Assembly (NCBI GenBank): GCA_027022065.1
Contig: JALVZS010000058.1
Span: 1-12,286, forward strand
Length of the DNA stretch: 12,286 bases
Reading direction: 5' to 3'
From: a bacterium
GTDB lineage: Bacteria; Thermosulfidibacterota; Thermosulfidibacteria; Thermosulfidibacterales; Thermosulfidibacteraceae
Position numbers and translations under genes: made by a program. Within the stretch, counting starts at the first letter, position 1. Each line of letters begins with the position of its first letter. Shown here one piece after another: positions 1 through 9,164 of this stretch. The notes beneath the pieces were generated by a model, which saw only the letters and a list, made by a program, of their open reading frames with translations, made no database searches and was not told the DNA's origin.

Positions 1-2
1 TT

Positions 3-875
3 GTTGAAGAAACAGTTGAGGAGCTAAAGGAAGAGGTAGAAGGTGTTGAAAACCAAGAAGTCAAAGAAGAAGTTGAGGAGAGGGAGGAGATGGCAGAGGA
101 AAAGCTTAATAACAATAATATAGATGATCTCCTTAAAGAATTTGGTATAGATCCCAGTGAGCTGCAGGAGGATAAGGAGCCCGAAAAGGCCAAGGAGGAA
201 GAGGCTGTTCCTGCAGATGATATTGATGCACTGATAGAGTCTGTGCAAAGCCAGGGAGGCCAGGAGGTAGCTTCTGAAGAAACAGCTTCTGGGGAGGATG
301 TTCCGGATATTGTGGATGAGATCCTAGCCGAGCTTGAGTCGGGTAAAATGGGTAGAGAAGGTGCAACCAACGAGTCTGGTGCCTATGAGGTTCCCACTGT
401 GGAGAAGCTTTCTGGAAGGGAGGACATAGAGGAGGTTATAGCGAAGCTTGAGGATAAGCTTGCCAACCTTACCGCTGAGGATGAGCATCTAAAGCTGGAG
501 CTTGTGGCTTTAATAGAAACCCTAAAGAAGGAGCTTGAGAGGAGACAGTATCAGGAAGAGGGCAAGGTCATAGCAAAACTCTACAAGGTAACCAGAGAAA
601 CGGAGGAAGAGACTGTTAAGCTCATGGAGATGATAGAAAAGGCCATGGATATAACAACAGAATGCACTAGCATAGCAGATGAGGTGGAGAACGAGGATGT
701 GAAGAAGAGGCTTACAGATAAACTTAACGAGCTTAACGACATACTCTTTAACGCCATAAACCATCTGCAGTTCCAGGATATCACAAGGCAGAAGATAGAG
801 AGGGTAATCGTTGCACTAAAGAAGCTGAACGACTACCTCAACGAGTGGTTCGGCACAGACTTTATCGGGGATTGA
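3..875 (+). CDS. CheZ-like protein phosphatase, probably 5'-truncated by the window edge
   Basis: Residues are numbered from the ATG at base 90 (261 aa from there). The frame stays open to base 3 with Glu/Val/Lys codons, so the true start is probably upstream; the purine-rich run before ATG 90 can be read as Glu codons or as a ribosome site. The C-terminal half (about 110-255) is predicted helical. It holds [15 protein letters not shown], matching the CheZ signature with the catalytic Asp-x-x-x-Gln pair (here D230 and Q234) that dephosphorylates CheY-P. The first 110 residues are acidic and probably disordered. They carry short amphipathic segments, [11 protein letters not shown] (9-19), [11 protein letters not shown] (43-53) and [12 protein letters not shown] (73-84), resembling the C-terminal CheY-binding tail of E. 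coli CheZ. The role is inferred: a phosphatase for a CheY-like receiver, perhaps linked to the flagellar motor. No chemotaxis gene is visible nearby. The next gene starts one base after the stop. Confidence 0.72.
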   Translation, partial: VEETVEELKEEVEGVENQEVKEEVEEREEMAEEKLNNNNIDDLLKEFGIDPSELQEDKEPEKAKEEEAVPADDIDALIESVQSQGGQEVASEETASGEDVPDIVDEILAELESGKMGREGATNESGAYEVPTVEKLSGREDIEEVIAKLEDKLANLTAEDEHLKLELVALIETLKKELERRQYQEEGKVIAKLYKVTRETEEETVKLMEMIEKAMDITTECTSIADEVENEDVKKRLTDKLNELNDILFNAINHLQFQDITRQKIERVIVALKKLNDYLNEWFGTDFIGD

Positions 876-876
876 T

Positions 877-2094
877 ATGAACAGAAAGTACATAGTGGTT
901 CTGATGGACGGAGCAAGTGGCTGGCCTCTGGAGGAGTTGGGAGGGGCCACAACGCTGGAGAAGGCTCATACTCCCAATCTTGACTGGCTTGCCCAGCATG
1001 GGATATGCGGATGGACCAGAAATGTCCCAGATGGAATGCATCCTGGCTCCGATGTGGCGATACTTTCTGTTTTGGGATGTGATCCCAAGAGGTTCTACAC
1101 GGGAAGGGCTCCTTTGGAAGCAGCGAGTATGGGCGTTGAGCTTGTTCCAGAGGATGTGGCCTTCCGGTGCAACCTCGTGCGGGTGGAAGACGGGGTAATG
1201 AAGGACTACAGCGCAGGCCACATATCTACAGAAGAAGCAAGGGAAGTTATAGAGCTTTTGAATGAAAAGCTTTCTGATGAAGAGATAAGATTCTATCCAG
1301 GTGTGAGCTACAGGCACCTTATGGTTTGGAAGGGCGGAAAGGATAGTATGCAGTGCACTCCTCCCCACGATATTACAGGAGAACCTGTGGATGATTACCT
1401 CCCAAAGGGGGATGGGGCTGATAGGCTTTTGGAGCTTATGCAGGCATCTGTCGAAATTCTAAAGGACCATCCCAAATGCAATATGATATGGCTTTGGGGG
1501 CAGGGAAGAAGACCCTCTCTTCCATCGTTTGAAGAGCTTTACGGTGTTAAGGGAGGGGTTATTTCTGCTGTGGATCTCATAAGGGGCATAGGGGCTCTTT
1601 TGGGTATGGAAGTGATAGATGTGCCGGGAATAACAGGTTACATAGATACCAACTACGAAGGCAAGGCGGAGTATGCCATAGAATTTCTCAAAAACAAGGG
1701 CGACTTTGTGTTTATCCACATAGAAGCTCCCGATGAGGCAGGACACAACAGGAGTATAGAAGACAAGATAAAGGCTATTGAGAATATAGACAGTAAGATT
1801 GTAGGTAAGATCCTTTCCTGGATTGAGGATGAAAAGGTTCCTGCAAGGGTTCTGGTGCTTCCCGATCATCCCACACCCATAAAGCTGGGAACTCACACTG
1901 CCGAGCCTGTTCCTTATGTTATGTACAGCAGTGTCTTAAAGGTAAGAGGGGAAGGGGCCTTTAACGAGCGTGCCCTTGAGTATCTTAAGGAGTTTACCCT
2001 TGATGAAGGCCACAGGCTCATGAGCCTGTTTATGGGAAAGGTGTGCACCAATTGCGAAAACTGTCCCTTGAGTAGTAATTGCCAGCTTAAGTAG
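877..2094 (+). CDS. apgM: 2,3-bisphosphoglycerate-independent phosphoglycerate mutase, archaeal type
   Basis: This enzyme interconverts 3- and 2-phosphoglycerate in cytosolic glycolysis and gluconeogenesis. The 405-aa length fits the archaeal-type (ApgM) family of the alkaline-phosphatase superfamily, not the roughly 510-aa GpmI type. The N-terminus has [11 protein letters not shown] with metal ligand D11, and HPGSDVA with the likely phospho-accepting S58. Later metal-site segments are [10 protein letters not shown] (D286, H290), PDHPTP (D330, H331) and GTHTAEP (H340). The ATG lies one base after the stop of the CheZ-like gene, so the two are probably co-transcribed, with translational coupling. 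Oddity: the last 16 residues hold four cysteines (C390, C393, C396, C402), a CxxCxxCx5C pattern that I do not associate with the catalytic fold and that could bind a metal or cluster. The 3' end overlaps the convergent mnmA gene by 8 bases. The identification is firm. Confidence 0.93.
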   Translation: MNRKYIVVLMDGASGWPLEELGGATTLEKAHTPNLDWLAQHGICGWTRNVPDGMHPGSDVAILSVLGCDPKRFYTGRAPLEAASMGVELVPEDVAFRCNLVRVEDGVMKDYSAGHISTEEAREVIELLNEKLSDEEIRFYPGVSYRHLMVWKGGKDSMQCTPPHDITGEPVDDYLPKGDGADRLLELMQASVEILKDHPKCNMIWLWGQGRRPSLPSFEELYGVKGGVISAVDLIRGIGALLGMEVIDVPGITGYIDTNYEGKAEYAIEFLKNKGDFVFIHIEAPDEAGHNRSIEDKIKAIENIDSKIVGKILSWIEDEKVPARVLVLPDHPTPIKLGTHTAEPVPYVMYSSVLKVRGEGAFNERALEYLKEFTLDEGHRLMSLFMGKVCTNCENCPLSSNCQLK

Positions 2095-3073
2095 CTTTCT
2101 CTATTATCCCTGCTCCCGCAACAAGGTTTCCCCTGTAAAAGCAGGCTATCTGACCTGGGGTTATGGCCCTTTGGGGTGTGTCAAATACAACCAATCCATC
2201 TGGGTGCACTGTGGCTTTCTGTGGTGTATGCTGCCTTCTTATCTTTACCTCTGCCCTAAATGGCCTGTTTTCGTAGATAAACCAGTTTATGTGTGCAACC
2301 TGCATGGCGCTTTTGTAAAGCTCCTGTTCGTCTCCCAAAACCACAAGATTTTCGTTGGCCAGAATATCAACCACATACAGAGGCCTGCCCAGGGATATCC
2401 CCAACCCCCTTCTTTGGCCAATTGTAAATAAAAAATGTCCTTTATGGTTTCCCAAGACCTTGCCCGATGTGTCCACAAATCTTCCGGGCCTTTCCCCTAT
2501 CCTCTCAAGCAAAAAATCTTGATAGCTTTTTCCCTTCAAGAAGCAGATCTCCTGGCTCTCTTTTGATGGAACTATCTCTCTTATTCTCTCTTCAACCTTT
2601 CTTTTTTCTTCTGCGCAGAGGGGAAACAGAACATTTGAAAAGCCTTCTTTGGGAACCAGGGATAAAAAGTATGACTGATCCTTTGTTTCGTCTTTTCCCT
2701 TTGCCAGTATGAGGTTTTTAAGACAAGCGTAGTGTCCCGTGGCAAATAGCTCTACTCCAAGCCCTTTTAGCTGCTCCCTCAGCACGCCGAACTTTACCTT
2801 TCTATTGCAAATGGCGCAGGGATTGGGTGTTTTTCCCTTTAGATACTCCTCTATGAAGTATTTTACTACGAGTTCTTCAAACTCCTCTTTCAGTCTTAAT
2901 ATGTGAAGCGGTATTCCCAGCCTGAATGCTGCAAGCTTTGCCCTGTCTAGGGCCTCATAGCCAAGGCCGAGGTCCATAAAGGCTCCTATGACATTGTATC
3001 CCTCCTTTTTAAGCTTTAGGACTGCGTAAGCAGAGTCAGCTCCTCCACTCAGGGCGACAAAAACATCTTTCAT
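2087..3073 (-). CDS. mnmA: tRNA-specific 2-thiouridylase MnmA, CxxC (probable Fe-S) type
   Basis: MnmA adenylates and thiolates U34 of tRNA-Lys, -Glu and -Gln to give s2U34. The N-terminus has the PP-loop LSGGADSA (S9-S14) for [18 protein letters not shown] follows at 82-96 with C89 at the usual catalytic position, then ATGHYA (111-116), [16 protein letters not shown] with the second catalytic C177, and GQRRGLGIS (219-227). The C-terminal beta-barrel is short, so at 328 aa the protein is smaller than E. coli MnmA (368). The extra C86 makes a CxxC and, with C177, gives three cysteines. That is the arrangement of the described Fe-S-dependent 'ancient' MnmA class, so cluster binding is inferred. 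The ATG shares one base with the upstream stop (TGATG), which implies coupled translation. It is the last gene of the seven-gene operon. Confidence 0.93.
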   Translation of the reverse strand: MKDVFVALSGGADSAYAVLKLKKEGYNVIGAFMDLGLGYEALDRAKLAAFRLGIPLHILRLKEEFEELVVKYFIEEYLKGKTPNPCAICNRKVKFGVLREQLKGLGVELFATGHYACLKNLILAKGKDETKDQSYFLSLVPKEGFSNVLFPLCAEEKRKVEERIREIVPSKESQEICFLKGKSYQDFLLERIGERPGRFVDTSGKVLGNHKGHFLFTIGQRRGLGISLGRPLYVVDILANENLVVLGDEQELYKSAMQVAHINWFIYENRPFRAEVKIRRQHTPQKATVHPDGLVVFDTPQRAITPGQIACFYRGNLVAGAGIIEKAT

Positions 3074-4047
3074 CAGGTCTTGATTATTCCCTTATTCTTT
3101 AGGATTTCCTCTATTTGGAGGGCTACCTTTAAGGACTTTAACTCTTCTTCTACTTTAACCATCCTTTTGGAGTTGCCAAGGGCCAAATCTATAAAGTGCA
3201 TAAGCTCAAGCTTCAAAGGATTTCCTTTATGCACAAAAACTTGTTCTATTATAGAACTTTGCCTGTATCTCAACTGGTCTCTAAATCTTACGGCTTCAGA
3301 GAAGGCCTGTCTGTGTATGTGTATGTCCTGCTCTGTGAAGTTGAGGAACACATAGAAATCTTTTTCCGATACGGCGAGCGTTCTTATCTTGTGCTGCGTC
3401 ACCCTGCTTGCGGTGAGGGTGGCAACACAACCGCTTTCAAACCTCAGATTGACCGTTGCCACATCGCACCTGTCTGTGTAGTAGGAGAGTCCAGTTGCTT
3501 CCACTTCCTTAAGCTCGGATCTTGCAAGTCTGAGAACGATATCTATGTCGTGGATCATTAGGTCCAAAACCACACTGTCTCTTGAGACCCTTGGAGAAAA
3601 CGGCCCCAATCTTCGGGTTTCTATCAGAAGAGGATTCTGAACTATGTTCATAAGCTCCTGAACTGCGCCGTTGAATCTCTCCACATGCCCCACGCACAGC
3701 ACCACTTTGCATTCTTCTGCTATTCTGAACATCTCCTCTGCTTCTTCAAGGGTGTATGCAATGGGCTTTTCAACGAGAACATGAACTCCTCTTCTCATAC
3801 ACTCCACAGCTATGGGGTAGTGCAGGTGTGTGGGAACCGCCACACTGACCACATCTACTTTGTCAAGTAGCTCTCTAAAGTCGGTGTAGCCAGGCACCTC
3901 GTATCTTTCGCAAATGGTCTTAAGCCTTTCCTCATCAACATCCGCTACACCAACCAGCTCAACGTAGTGTATCTCTGTATAGGCTCCGCAGTGGTACTCC
4001 CCCATTTTGCCTACGCCTATAACCCCTGCCCTAACCTTGCCTTGCAA
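3073..4047 (-). CDS. gnnA: Gfo/Idh/MocA-family dehydrogenase, probable UDP-GlcNAc 3-dehydrogenase (GnnA-like)
   Basis: The 324-aa protein has an N-terminal Rossmann fold with GVGKMG (11-16), the family's EKP motif (E93-P95) where the Lys supports hydride transfer, and MIHDIDIVL (164-172) with the conserved His (H166) of the substrate domain. The family uses NAD(P) to oxidise sugars. The specific call rests on context. It overlaps lpxA by 17 bases, and GnnA, which oxidises the 3-OH of UDP-GlcNAc for GlcN3N lipid A, is typically encoded beside lpxA (for example in Acidithiobacillus). Its partner aminotransferase GnnB is not in this window. The start is TTG: the next in-frame ATG (M15) would cut the Rossmann motif, and a good ribosome site precedes the TTG. 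Alternative: another nucleotide-sugar dehydrogenase. The family call is very sure, the substrate moderately so. Confidence 0.68.
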   Translation of the reverse strand: MQGKVRAGVIGVGKMGEYHCGAYTEIHYVELVGVADVDEERLKTICERYEVPGYTDFRELLDKVDVVSVAVPTHLHYPIAVECMRRGVHVLVEKPIAYTLEEAEEMFRIAEECKVVLCVGHVERFNGAVQELMNIVQNPLLIETRRLGPFSPRVSRDSVVLDLMIHDIDIVLRLARSELKEVEATGLSYYTDRCDVATVNLRFESGCVATLTASRVTQHKIRTLAVSEKDFYVFLNFTEQDIHIHRQAFSEAVRFRDQLRYRQSSIIEQVFVHKGNPLKLELMHFIDLALGNSKRMVKVEEELKSLKVALQIEEILKNKGIIKT

Positions 4048-4813
4048 ACCTTGCCACTCCCCTCTTTGATTTTTTTATGAACTCCACAAAGGCCTTAACA
4101 TAAGGAGAATCATACTTCTCAAGCTCTGCCAGGGCCTCCTTTCTGGGTATCTCTTTTCTGTAGAAGAGATCAAAGGCCCTTTTTATGTTGAGCCTTTCCT
4201 CCTCTGGGATACCGGCCCGCTTTAGTCCAACTATGTTCAGCCCCACAACCTTGGCCGGCCTTCCAGAGGCTATTACAAAAGGCGGGATGTCCTGTCCCAA
4301 AAAGGATCCCCCTGAGATTATGGCAAGAGACCCTATGCGGACAAATTGGTGTATTCCAACATGGCCAGATATAACTGCCCTGTCTCCTATTTCCACAAAC
4401 CCCGATATTCCAGCATAGTTGGTGATAATGACGCCATTTCCGATTTTGCAATCGTGGGCAATGTGGGCATAGGCCATTATGTAGCAGTTATTCCCCACCT
4501 TTGTGGTGCATCCCTCCCTTGATGCCCTGTGGATGGTTACAAATTCCCTTATTGTGTTGTTGTCACCAATTTCAAGAAAGGTAGGTTGTCCCTTATATGA
4601 AACATCCTGGGGATCTCCCCCTATGACGGAACCTACGCCTATGTAGTTGTTCTTTCCTATTCGCACGTTTCCAAAAATAACAGCATGAGCGTCTATCTTC
4701 GTTCCATCCCTTATAACAGCCCCCTTGTGCACCACTGCAAAGGGACCTACTTCCACATCTTTTCCCAGCTCGGCTTCTGGATGGACCTGTGCACTGGGAT
4801 GGATGATTGTCAT
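4031..4813 (-). CDS. lpxA: Acyl-ACP--UDP-N-acylaminosugar O/N-acyltransferase LpxA
   Basis: LpxA is the first acyltransferase of lipid A synthesis: it moves a 3-hydroxyacyl chain from ACP to the 3-position of UDP-GlcNAc or UDP-GlcNAc3N. The protein is a left-handed beta-helix of hexapeptide repeats (about 3-190) followed by a helical C-terminus. Residues are counted from the GTG at 4816. Landmarks are [10 protein letters not shown] with catalytic H121, [13 protein letters not shown] (151-163), [10 protein letters not shown] and GLKRAGI. Length (260-261 aa) matches the family. The segment PQDVSYKG has S73 where E. coli LpxA has the active-site K76, an unusual substitution. The ATG at 4813 shares a base with the upstream stop (TGATG), just as in mnmA, so I prefer it to the GTG one codon earlier. 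With the gnnA-like neighbour, a 3-amino substrate is likely. A Gram-negative outer membrane is implied. Confidence 0.95.
   Translation of the reverse strand: MTIIHPSAQVHPEAELGKDVEVGPFAVVHKGAVIRDGTKIDAHAVIFGNVRIGKNNYIGVGSVIGGDPQDVSYKGQPTFLEIGDNNTIREFVTIHRASREGCTTKVGNNCYIMAYAHIAHDCKIGNGVIITNYAGISGFVEIGDRAVISGHVGIHQFVRIGSLAIISGGSFLGQDIPPFVIASGRPAKVVGLNIVGLKRAGIPEEERLNIKRAFDLFYRKEIPRKEALAELEKYDSPYVKAFVEFIKKSKRGVARFARQG
4057..4063 (-). promoter_or_regulatory. Ribosome binding site fixing the TTG start of the gnnA-like gene
   Basis: On the minus strand AGGGGAG lies nine bases before the TTG at 4047, inside the 3' end of lpxA. It supports TTG as the real start. Confidence 0.6.
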
Positions 4814-6150
4814 CACTCTTTTACTGCCTGGTTTGCTGCTATTGAGAGGGGATCCCAGGCAGGAGAAAACGGTGGAGAGTAAGCCATATCCACATTCTTG
4901 AGATCCTCAATGGTGGAGTGCTTGTGCAGAAGGGCGGATACCACATCAATTCTTTTGACTGCTGTATAAGGTCCAACCATCTGGGCACCAAGTAACCTTC
5001 CACTTTCCTTTTCCCACACAAGCTTTATCCAGAGCCTTCCCGCTCCTGGGAAGTAGTGGGCCTTGTCAAGGGCCTTTACCAGAACACTTGCAGTATTAAA
5101 GCCTTCGTTAATTGCTTCTCTTTCGGTTAGGCCCGTTTTTGCTATGCCCAATTCAAAGAACTTAAACACGGTGCCTGCCGCAACGGGGGCCATTATTGCC
5201 TTTCCCCCTGCCGCATTTGTGCCTGCCACCCTTCCATGCCTGTTGGCGATGCTTCCCAGAGGGAGATATATGGGCTTTCCTGTAACCACGCTATAGCAGT
5301 GGGTACAGTCTCCAGCAGCGTAAATCCCCTCCTCGCTTGTCTGCATATGCTCATCCACCTTTATGCTTTCGGCCACGGAAAGCTCAAGCCCGGCTTCCTT
5401 TGCGAGCTTTGAATTGGGCTTCACTCCCACGGCCATTATCACCATATCCACTTCAACAATTTCTCCACTTTTCAGCCTTACCCTTTCAACCCTTTCCCTT
5501 CCCTCAATCTCCTCAAGCTCTGTGTTCCAGAGCTTCTTGACACCCTTTTCATCAAGCTTTGATAAAACAGGCTCCACTACATCCCGGTCAAAACGAGAGG
5601 GCACATGACCTTTGTAATACAGGCTGTAAACATCAAACCCCCTTTCCCTGAATGCGCTTATTAGCTCAAGTGCTATGAAGCCTCCTCCAACGATGAGAAT
5701 TTTGTTTACATTTTCCTTTTTTATGTAGGATTCTATGGCTATGAGATCATCAAGGCCCTTTACCGTAAAAACCCCTCTTAGATTACTTCCAGGAACGTCA
5801 AGTTTTCTTGCCGATGCCCCTGTTGCTATTATGAGTCTATCAAAAGGATCCTCAAAGGTTCTCCCCTGCGGGTCCCTAACGAGTACTTTCCTTTTGTCCA
5901 GATCTATACCAACTACCTCGTGTTCCAGTTTTACTTTTATACCGCTTTTTTCAAAGTCCTCAGGCCTTCTCACAATAAGTTTTTCTGGTCCTGGTATGTA
6001 TCCACCCAGTACATAGGGAATGCCACATGCTCCCACGGACACATATTTTCCCTTTTCATATATGACTATTTCTGCGCTTTTGTTGGTTCTTTTGGCCTTG
6101 GCTGCGGCACTTGTCCCTCCCGCTATTCCTCCAATAACCACGATCTTCAT
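4813..6150 (-). CDS. FAD-dependent pyridine nucleotide-disulfide oxidoreductase, CoA-disulfide reductase/NADH oxidase type
   Basis: This 445-aa flavoprotein has an FAD-binding start, [18 protein letters not shown] (4-21), a single redox cysteine in GACGIPY (C42), an NAD(P)H site VGGGFIA (154-160), the second FAD motif YAAGDC (277-282) and the usual C-terminal dimerisation domain. One active Cys, rather than a CxxxxC pair, places it with CoA-disulfide reductase, NADH oxidase/peroxidase and NAD(P)H persulfide or sulfur reductase. Tyrosines at HYFPGA (Y366) and AYSPPF (Y424) match the two Tyr of CoA-disulfide reductases, which favours CoA or persulfide chemistry over plain oxidase activity. AAGGAG lies eight bases before the ATG, which overlaps the transketolase stop as ATGA. 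Substrate cannot be settled from sequence; in a sulfur-using thermophile a role in thiol or sulfur redox is an inference. Confidence 0.85.
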   Translation of the reverse strand: MKIVVIGGIAGGTSAAAKAKRTNKSAEIVIYEKGKYVSVGACGIPYVLGGYIPGPEKLIVRRPEDFEKSGIKVKLEHEVVGIDLDKRKVLVRDPQGRTFEDPFDRLIIATGASARKLDVPGSNLRGVFTVKGLDDLIAIESYIKKENVNKILIVGGGFIALELISAFRERGFDVYSLYYKGHVPSRFDRDVVEPVLSKLDEKGVKKLWNTELEEIEGRERVERVRLKSGEIVEVDMVIMAVGVKPNSKLAKEAGLELSVAESIKVDEHMQTSEEGIYAAGDCTHCYSVVTGKPIYLPLGSIANRHGRVAGTNAAGGKAIMAPVAAGTVFKFFELGIAKTGLTEREAINEGFNTASVLVKALDKAHYFPGAGRLWIKLVWEKESGRLLGAQMVGPYTAVKRIDVVSALLHKHSTIEDLKNVDMAYSPPFSPAWDPLSIAANQAVKE

Positions 6151-8081
6151 CTTTCAATCTCCTTCTTTACAACATTAACTAAATCTTCAACGGAAAGCTT
6201 TTCCACCTTATACAGCTCCTCGGGAGAGCCGGATGGTGCGTATCTTTTCACTCCCATCTTTATCAGAGGGATGCAGGCCCTCTTTTCCATAAGCATATCC
6301 GCCACTATGGAACCTAGTCCGCTTCTTATGTTATGATCCTCATAGACGATAACTGGGCCTTTTCTACCCCACTCTATCACCTTCTCAATTTCAGGATCCA
6401 GCACACACGGCACATTTACCACCCTTACCTTTATTCCCTCCTCTTTTAATATTCTGCTTGCCTTGATGGCCCTGTGTAGCATGTTGCCGTAGGATAGAAT
6501 GGTGGCATCGCTTCCCTCAGCAACCACATCCATCTTGCCGTATTCAAATACATAATCGCCGCCAAAGATAGGTGTTCCGTTTTCATCCGTTATTATGGGC
6601 TGGGATTCCCTGCCCATACCTATGGCGTAGTTTCCATACCTTGAAAGTGCATATCTTACCGCTCTATCTGTTTGGTTGGCGTCCGCTGGTATTATAAGCT
6701 TGAAGTGGTACAGGTTTCTGATGAGCCCGATGTAATCTATGCAGTGGTGGGTTTTGCCGTCTTGGCCCACATCAATACCCAGGTGGGTAAGTATAAGCTT
6801 GAGGTTTGTGCAGTTTATGTCATTTAGCCTCTGCTGGTTGTAGACTTCGTCTATTCCAAATACGCCAAAATCAGCAAACACAGAGATTACACCGCAAACC
6901 GAGGTAGCTCCTGCAACCGTGGCAGTGTTGTGTTCCTGCACCCCCATTTCAAAGAAGTAGTCGGGGAACTCTCTGGAAAACCAGCGGGTTCTAACGGAAT
7001 CCATAAGATCACAGTCAAACACAATAATGGGCGTTCTTCCCTCTACGCCGCAGTTTCTCCTTCCAAGATCCAAAAGGGCCTTGCCAAAAGCGCTTCTATT
7101 ATCCACTTTATCCTCGGGAGTATATGTGGCTGGTGTTCCCACATCCAGGTTTATGCTGTACCTTCTACAGCTTTCGGTTTTCTCCTTTATCTGGGTGCTT
7201 TCTCTTATCTTTCTGTACTTTTCCCTATCGTTTTCTACATTGAGCTCCGCAAGGGCTTTTAGCATTTCTTCCTCTTTCAAGGCCCTTCCATGGTACTGCT
7301 CGTCATCTTCCATAAAGGATATGCCTTTGCCCATAACGGTGTTTGCTATAATGGCGTAGGGAGCAGATGTGTCTTCAACCGCTTTTTTAATGGCGCTGTA
7401 GAGCTCCTTGTAGTTGTGTCCGTCAACCTCTAGAACCTTCCATCCATCTGCCTCATAATTCGCTCTTATGTCCATGGGCATTATATCCATAAAAGCACCA
7501 CTTATCTGCTTGTTGTTGTAGTCTATGACCACGGTTATGTTGTCCAATCCAAACTTTTTTGCGAACTTTCTAGCTTCTGATACCTGTCCTTTTACTTGCT
7601 CTGCATCGGACATAAGTACAAAGGTGTGGTAGTCCATCCCCCTAACCTTTCCAGCAAGGGCGAATCCACAGCCTGCGGAAAGCCCCTGTCCCAAGTTACC
7701 CGTTGACCACTCAACCCCTGGAATTATGCGTTCCACATGCCCTTCAAATATGCTTCCCGCCTTTCTGAAGGTTGCTATGGCCTCATCAATGCTGAAGAAG
7801 CCAAGCCTGCCCAGCACAGCGTATACCGCTGGTGACGTGTGTCCATGACTTACAACAATTCTGTCCCTGTCTTCCCTTAGAGGTTCTTCTGGAAAGATCC
7901 TAGCGTAGGAGAAAACCACAAGGTATATGTCAAGAGAGGATATGGAACCTCCAGGATGGCCAGAGCCTGCAATGTTGGTCATCTTTAGTATGTCTCCCTT
8001 ACAGGTGCGGGAGAGCTCTCTTAGCCTTTTTTCTTCTTCATCAGGCAGAGATGGAAAGGGAAAGCGTAACTTATCGGCCAT
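6147..8081 (-). CDS. tkt: Transketolase, full length with altered GDG motif
   Basis: Transketolase moves two-carbon units between sugar phosphates with thiamine diphosphate, in the pentose phosphate pathway. This 644-aa protein has the whole domain set in one chain: the ThDP-binding N-terminal domain with GSGHPGGS (39-46), SHGHTSP (78-84), [10 protein letters not shown] (128-137) and DYNNKQISG (187-195), the Pyr domain with GVQEHN (catalytic Glu E383), and a C-terminal domain from about 510. The Mg/ThDP motif normally read as GDGE is SDAEQ here (158-162). The metal-binding Asp (D159) and downstream Asn remain, but both flanking glycines are replaced. I chose the ATG at 8081, which has GGGGGAG three bases upstream; a TTG four codons earlier has no ribosome site. 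It starts 27 bases after the sufB-like stop. It could be a related ThDP enzyme with a different donor, but transketolase is the best call. Confidence 0.88.
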   Translation of the reverse strand: MADKLRFPFPSLPDEEEKRLRELSRTCKGDILKMTNIAGSGHPGGSISSLDIYLVVFSYARIFPEEPLREDRDRIVVSHGHTSPAVYAVLGRLGFFSIDEAIATFRKAGSIFEGHVERIIPGVEWSTGNLGQGLSAGCGFALAGKVRGMDYHTFVLMSDAEQVKGQVSEARKFAKKFGLDNITVVIDYNNKQISGAFMDIMPMDIRANYEADGWKVLEVDGHNYKELYSAIKKAVEDTSAPYAIIANTVMGKGISFMEDDEQYHGRALKEEEMLKALAELNVENDREKYRKIRESTQIKEKTESCRRYSINLDVGTPATYTPEDKVDNRSAFGKALLDLGRRNCGVEGRTPIIVFDCDLMDSVRTRWFSREFPDYFFEMGVQEHNTATVAGATSVCGVISVFADFGVFGIDEVYNQQRLNDINCTNLKLILTHLGIDVGQDGKTHHCIDYIGLIRNLYHFKLIIPADANQTDRAVRYALSRYGNYAIGMGRESQPIITDENGTPIFGGDYVFEYGKMDVVAEGSDATILSYGNMLHRAIKASRILKEEGIKVRVVNVPCVLDPEIEKVIEWGRKGPVIVYEDHNIRSGLGSIVADMLMEKRACIPLIKMGVKRYAPSGSPEELYKVEKLSVEDLVNVVKKEIER

Positions 8082-8108
8082 TTTCTCCCCCAAGATTTTA
8101 TCTTGGCT

Positions 8109-9164
8109 TTACATGGCAGAATCGCTCATCTCTATAATTTTATCCAGCTCCCTTTTCAAGGCTTCTGGGATACCTATGATATCAACGTTGAGGAATCCCC
8201 TTACAATTGTGGCCACAGCCTCATCTTCGCTTAGGCCTCTGGCCATAAGGTACTCTATCTCCTCCTTTGCTATCTTTCCAACGGCGGCCTCATGGGACAT
8301 CTCAAGGTCCTTTGCCCTTCCCTCAAGCTCTGGTATAGCATGCATTACTCCTTTGTCGGAAAGCAAAAGGCCCTTGCACTCAAGGTGTGCTTTTACCCCT
8401 GGATACTCTCCTATAAGGTGCCCCCTTGCTATAATGGTGCCTCCAAAGCAAACGCTTCTTGATATGATTTCTGCTCTTGTTTCTGCCTCTTTCAGGTAAA
8501 CTCTGTTGCCTAGATCTATGTAGGATCCCGGTGTTGAAACGGTTATGCTCTGAAGCCTGGCAGTGGCTCCTCTGCCGTTTAGATACACTGTGGGATACGC
8601 CTTTATCTTTGCCGCAGGATGTAAACATATATAGTCTGATATGAACACTCCCCCTTCTTCCACAACTACTGCTGTTTTGGGAAGCACCTCAACCTCTCTT
8701 CCCCACATATGGATCATGGTGAAGTGAAGCTTGCCACCCTTTTTAACATAAAACTCGCTTATCCCTATGTGTTTTCCCCTCTGGGGGACGCTCGCACAAC
8801 CCGTTATGACATTCAGTTCTGCGTCTTCCTCAACCACTATAATATTGTGAACGTGCTGCTTCTCCTCTTCCTCTATGAGAAGGCAGGCCTGCACGGGAAA
8901 CAGAGGCTTAACGCCTTTTCTGACCACTATAAAATACCCGTTGGAAAAGTCTCCTAGGCTGTCATCCTTTTCAAGAGCGTTCCACAGGTAGTTTTTCGCA
9001 TCGGACAGGGTTTCAAGGGCTTCTCTGGTGGGGTATATCTCAACGCCTTCCTGCTTCACTGTACAGCGCAGAACTCCACTGTCCACCTGCATGTAGGATC
9101 CTGCTCTCTCCTTCTCCTCCTGGTCTATCCCTATCTTTTCCAGCTCAATCTTCTTTACAGACAT
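8109..9164 (-). CDS. sufB: SufB/SufD-family Fe-S assembly scaffold (SmsB-like)
   Basis: SufB/D proteins form the scaffold on which the SufC ATPase drives Fe-S cluster assembly in the cytosol. The 351-aa protein has a short helical N-terminus, a long beta-strand-rich middle (about 75-265) of the right-handed helix type, and the family's C-terminal block: [11 protein letters not shown] (260-270), [10 protein letters not shown] (289-298) and [13 protein letters not shown] (304-316). C263 aligns by eye with the catalytic Cys of E. coli SufB (C405). It is shorter than E. coli SufB (495) and SufD (423), and only one B/D protein is encoded. This matches the two-gene archaeal-style SUF, also called SMS (SmsC/SmsB). 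AAGGAGT lies seven bases before the ATG, which overlaps the end of sufC by 10 bases. No sufS, sufE or sufU is present in the window. Confidence 0.9.
   Translation of the reverse strand: MSVKKIELEKIGIDQEEKERAGSYMQVDSGVLRCTVKQEGVEIYPTREALETLSDAKNYLWNALEKDDSLGDFSNGYFIVVRKGVKPLFPVQACLLIEEEEKQHVHNIIVVEEDAELNVITGCASVPQRGKHIGISEFYVKKGGKLHFTMIHMWGREVEVLPKTAVVVEEGGVFISDYICLHPAAKIKAYPTVYLNGRGATARLQSITVSTPGSYIDLGNRVYLKEAETRAEIISRSVCFGGTIIARGHLIGEYPGVKAHLECKGLLLSDKGVMHAIPELEGRAKDLEMSHEAAVGKIAKEEIEYLMARGLSEDEAVATIVRGFLNVDIIGIPEALKRELDKIIEMSDSAM

Noticed and set aside
862-1368. 168-codon open frame on the minus strand opposite apgM
   Set aside because: It lies wholly antisense to a clearly identified enzyme, has no ribosome site and no recognisable motif.
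4814-4816. GTG start for lpxA one codon before the ATG
   Set aside because: The ATG at 4813 makes the TGATG stop-start overlap also used by mnmA; the difference is one residue and cannot be proved from sequence.
8082-8093. TTG start for transketolase four codons upstream
   Set aside because: No ribosome site precedes it, while GGGGGAG stands just before the ATG at 8081.
7927-8499. 190-codon open frame on the plus strand across the tkt/sufB junction
   Set aside because: It is a low-complexity Ser/Leu-rich shadow of two well-supported minus-strand genes.
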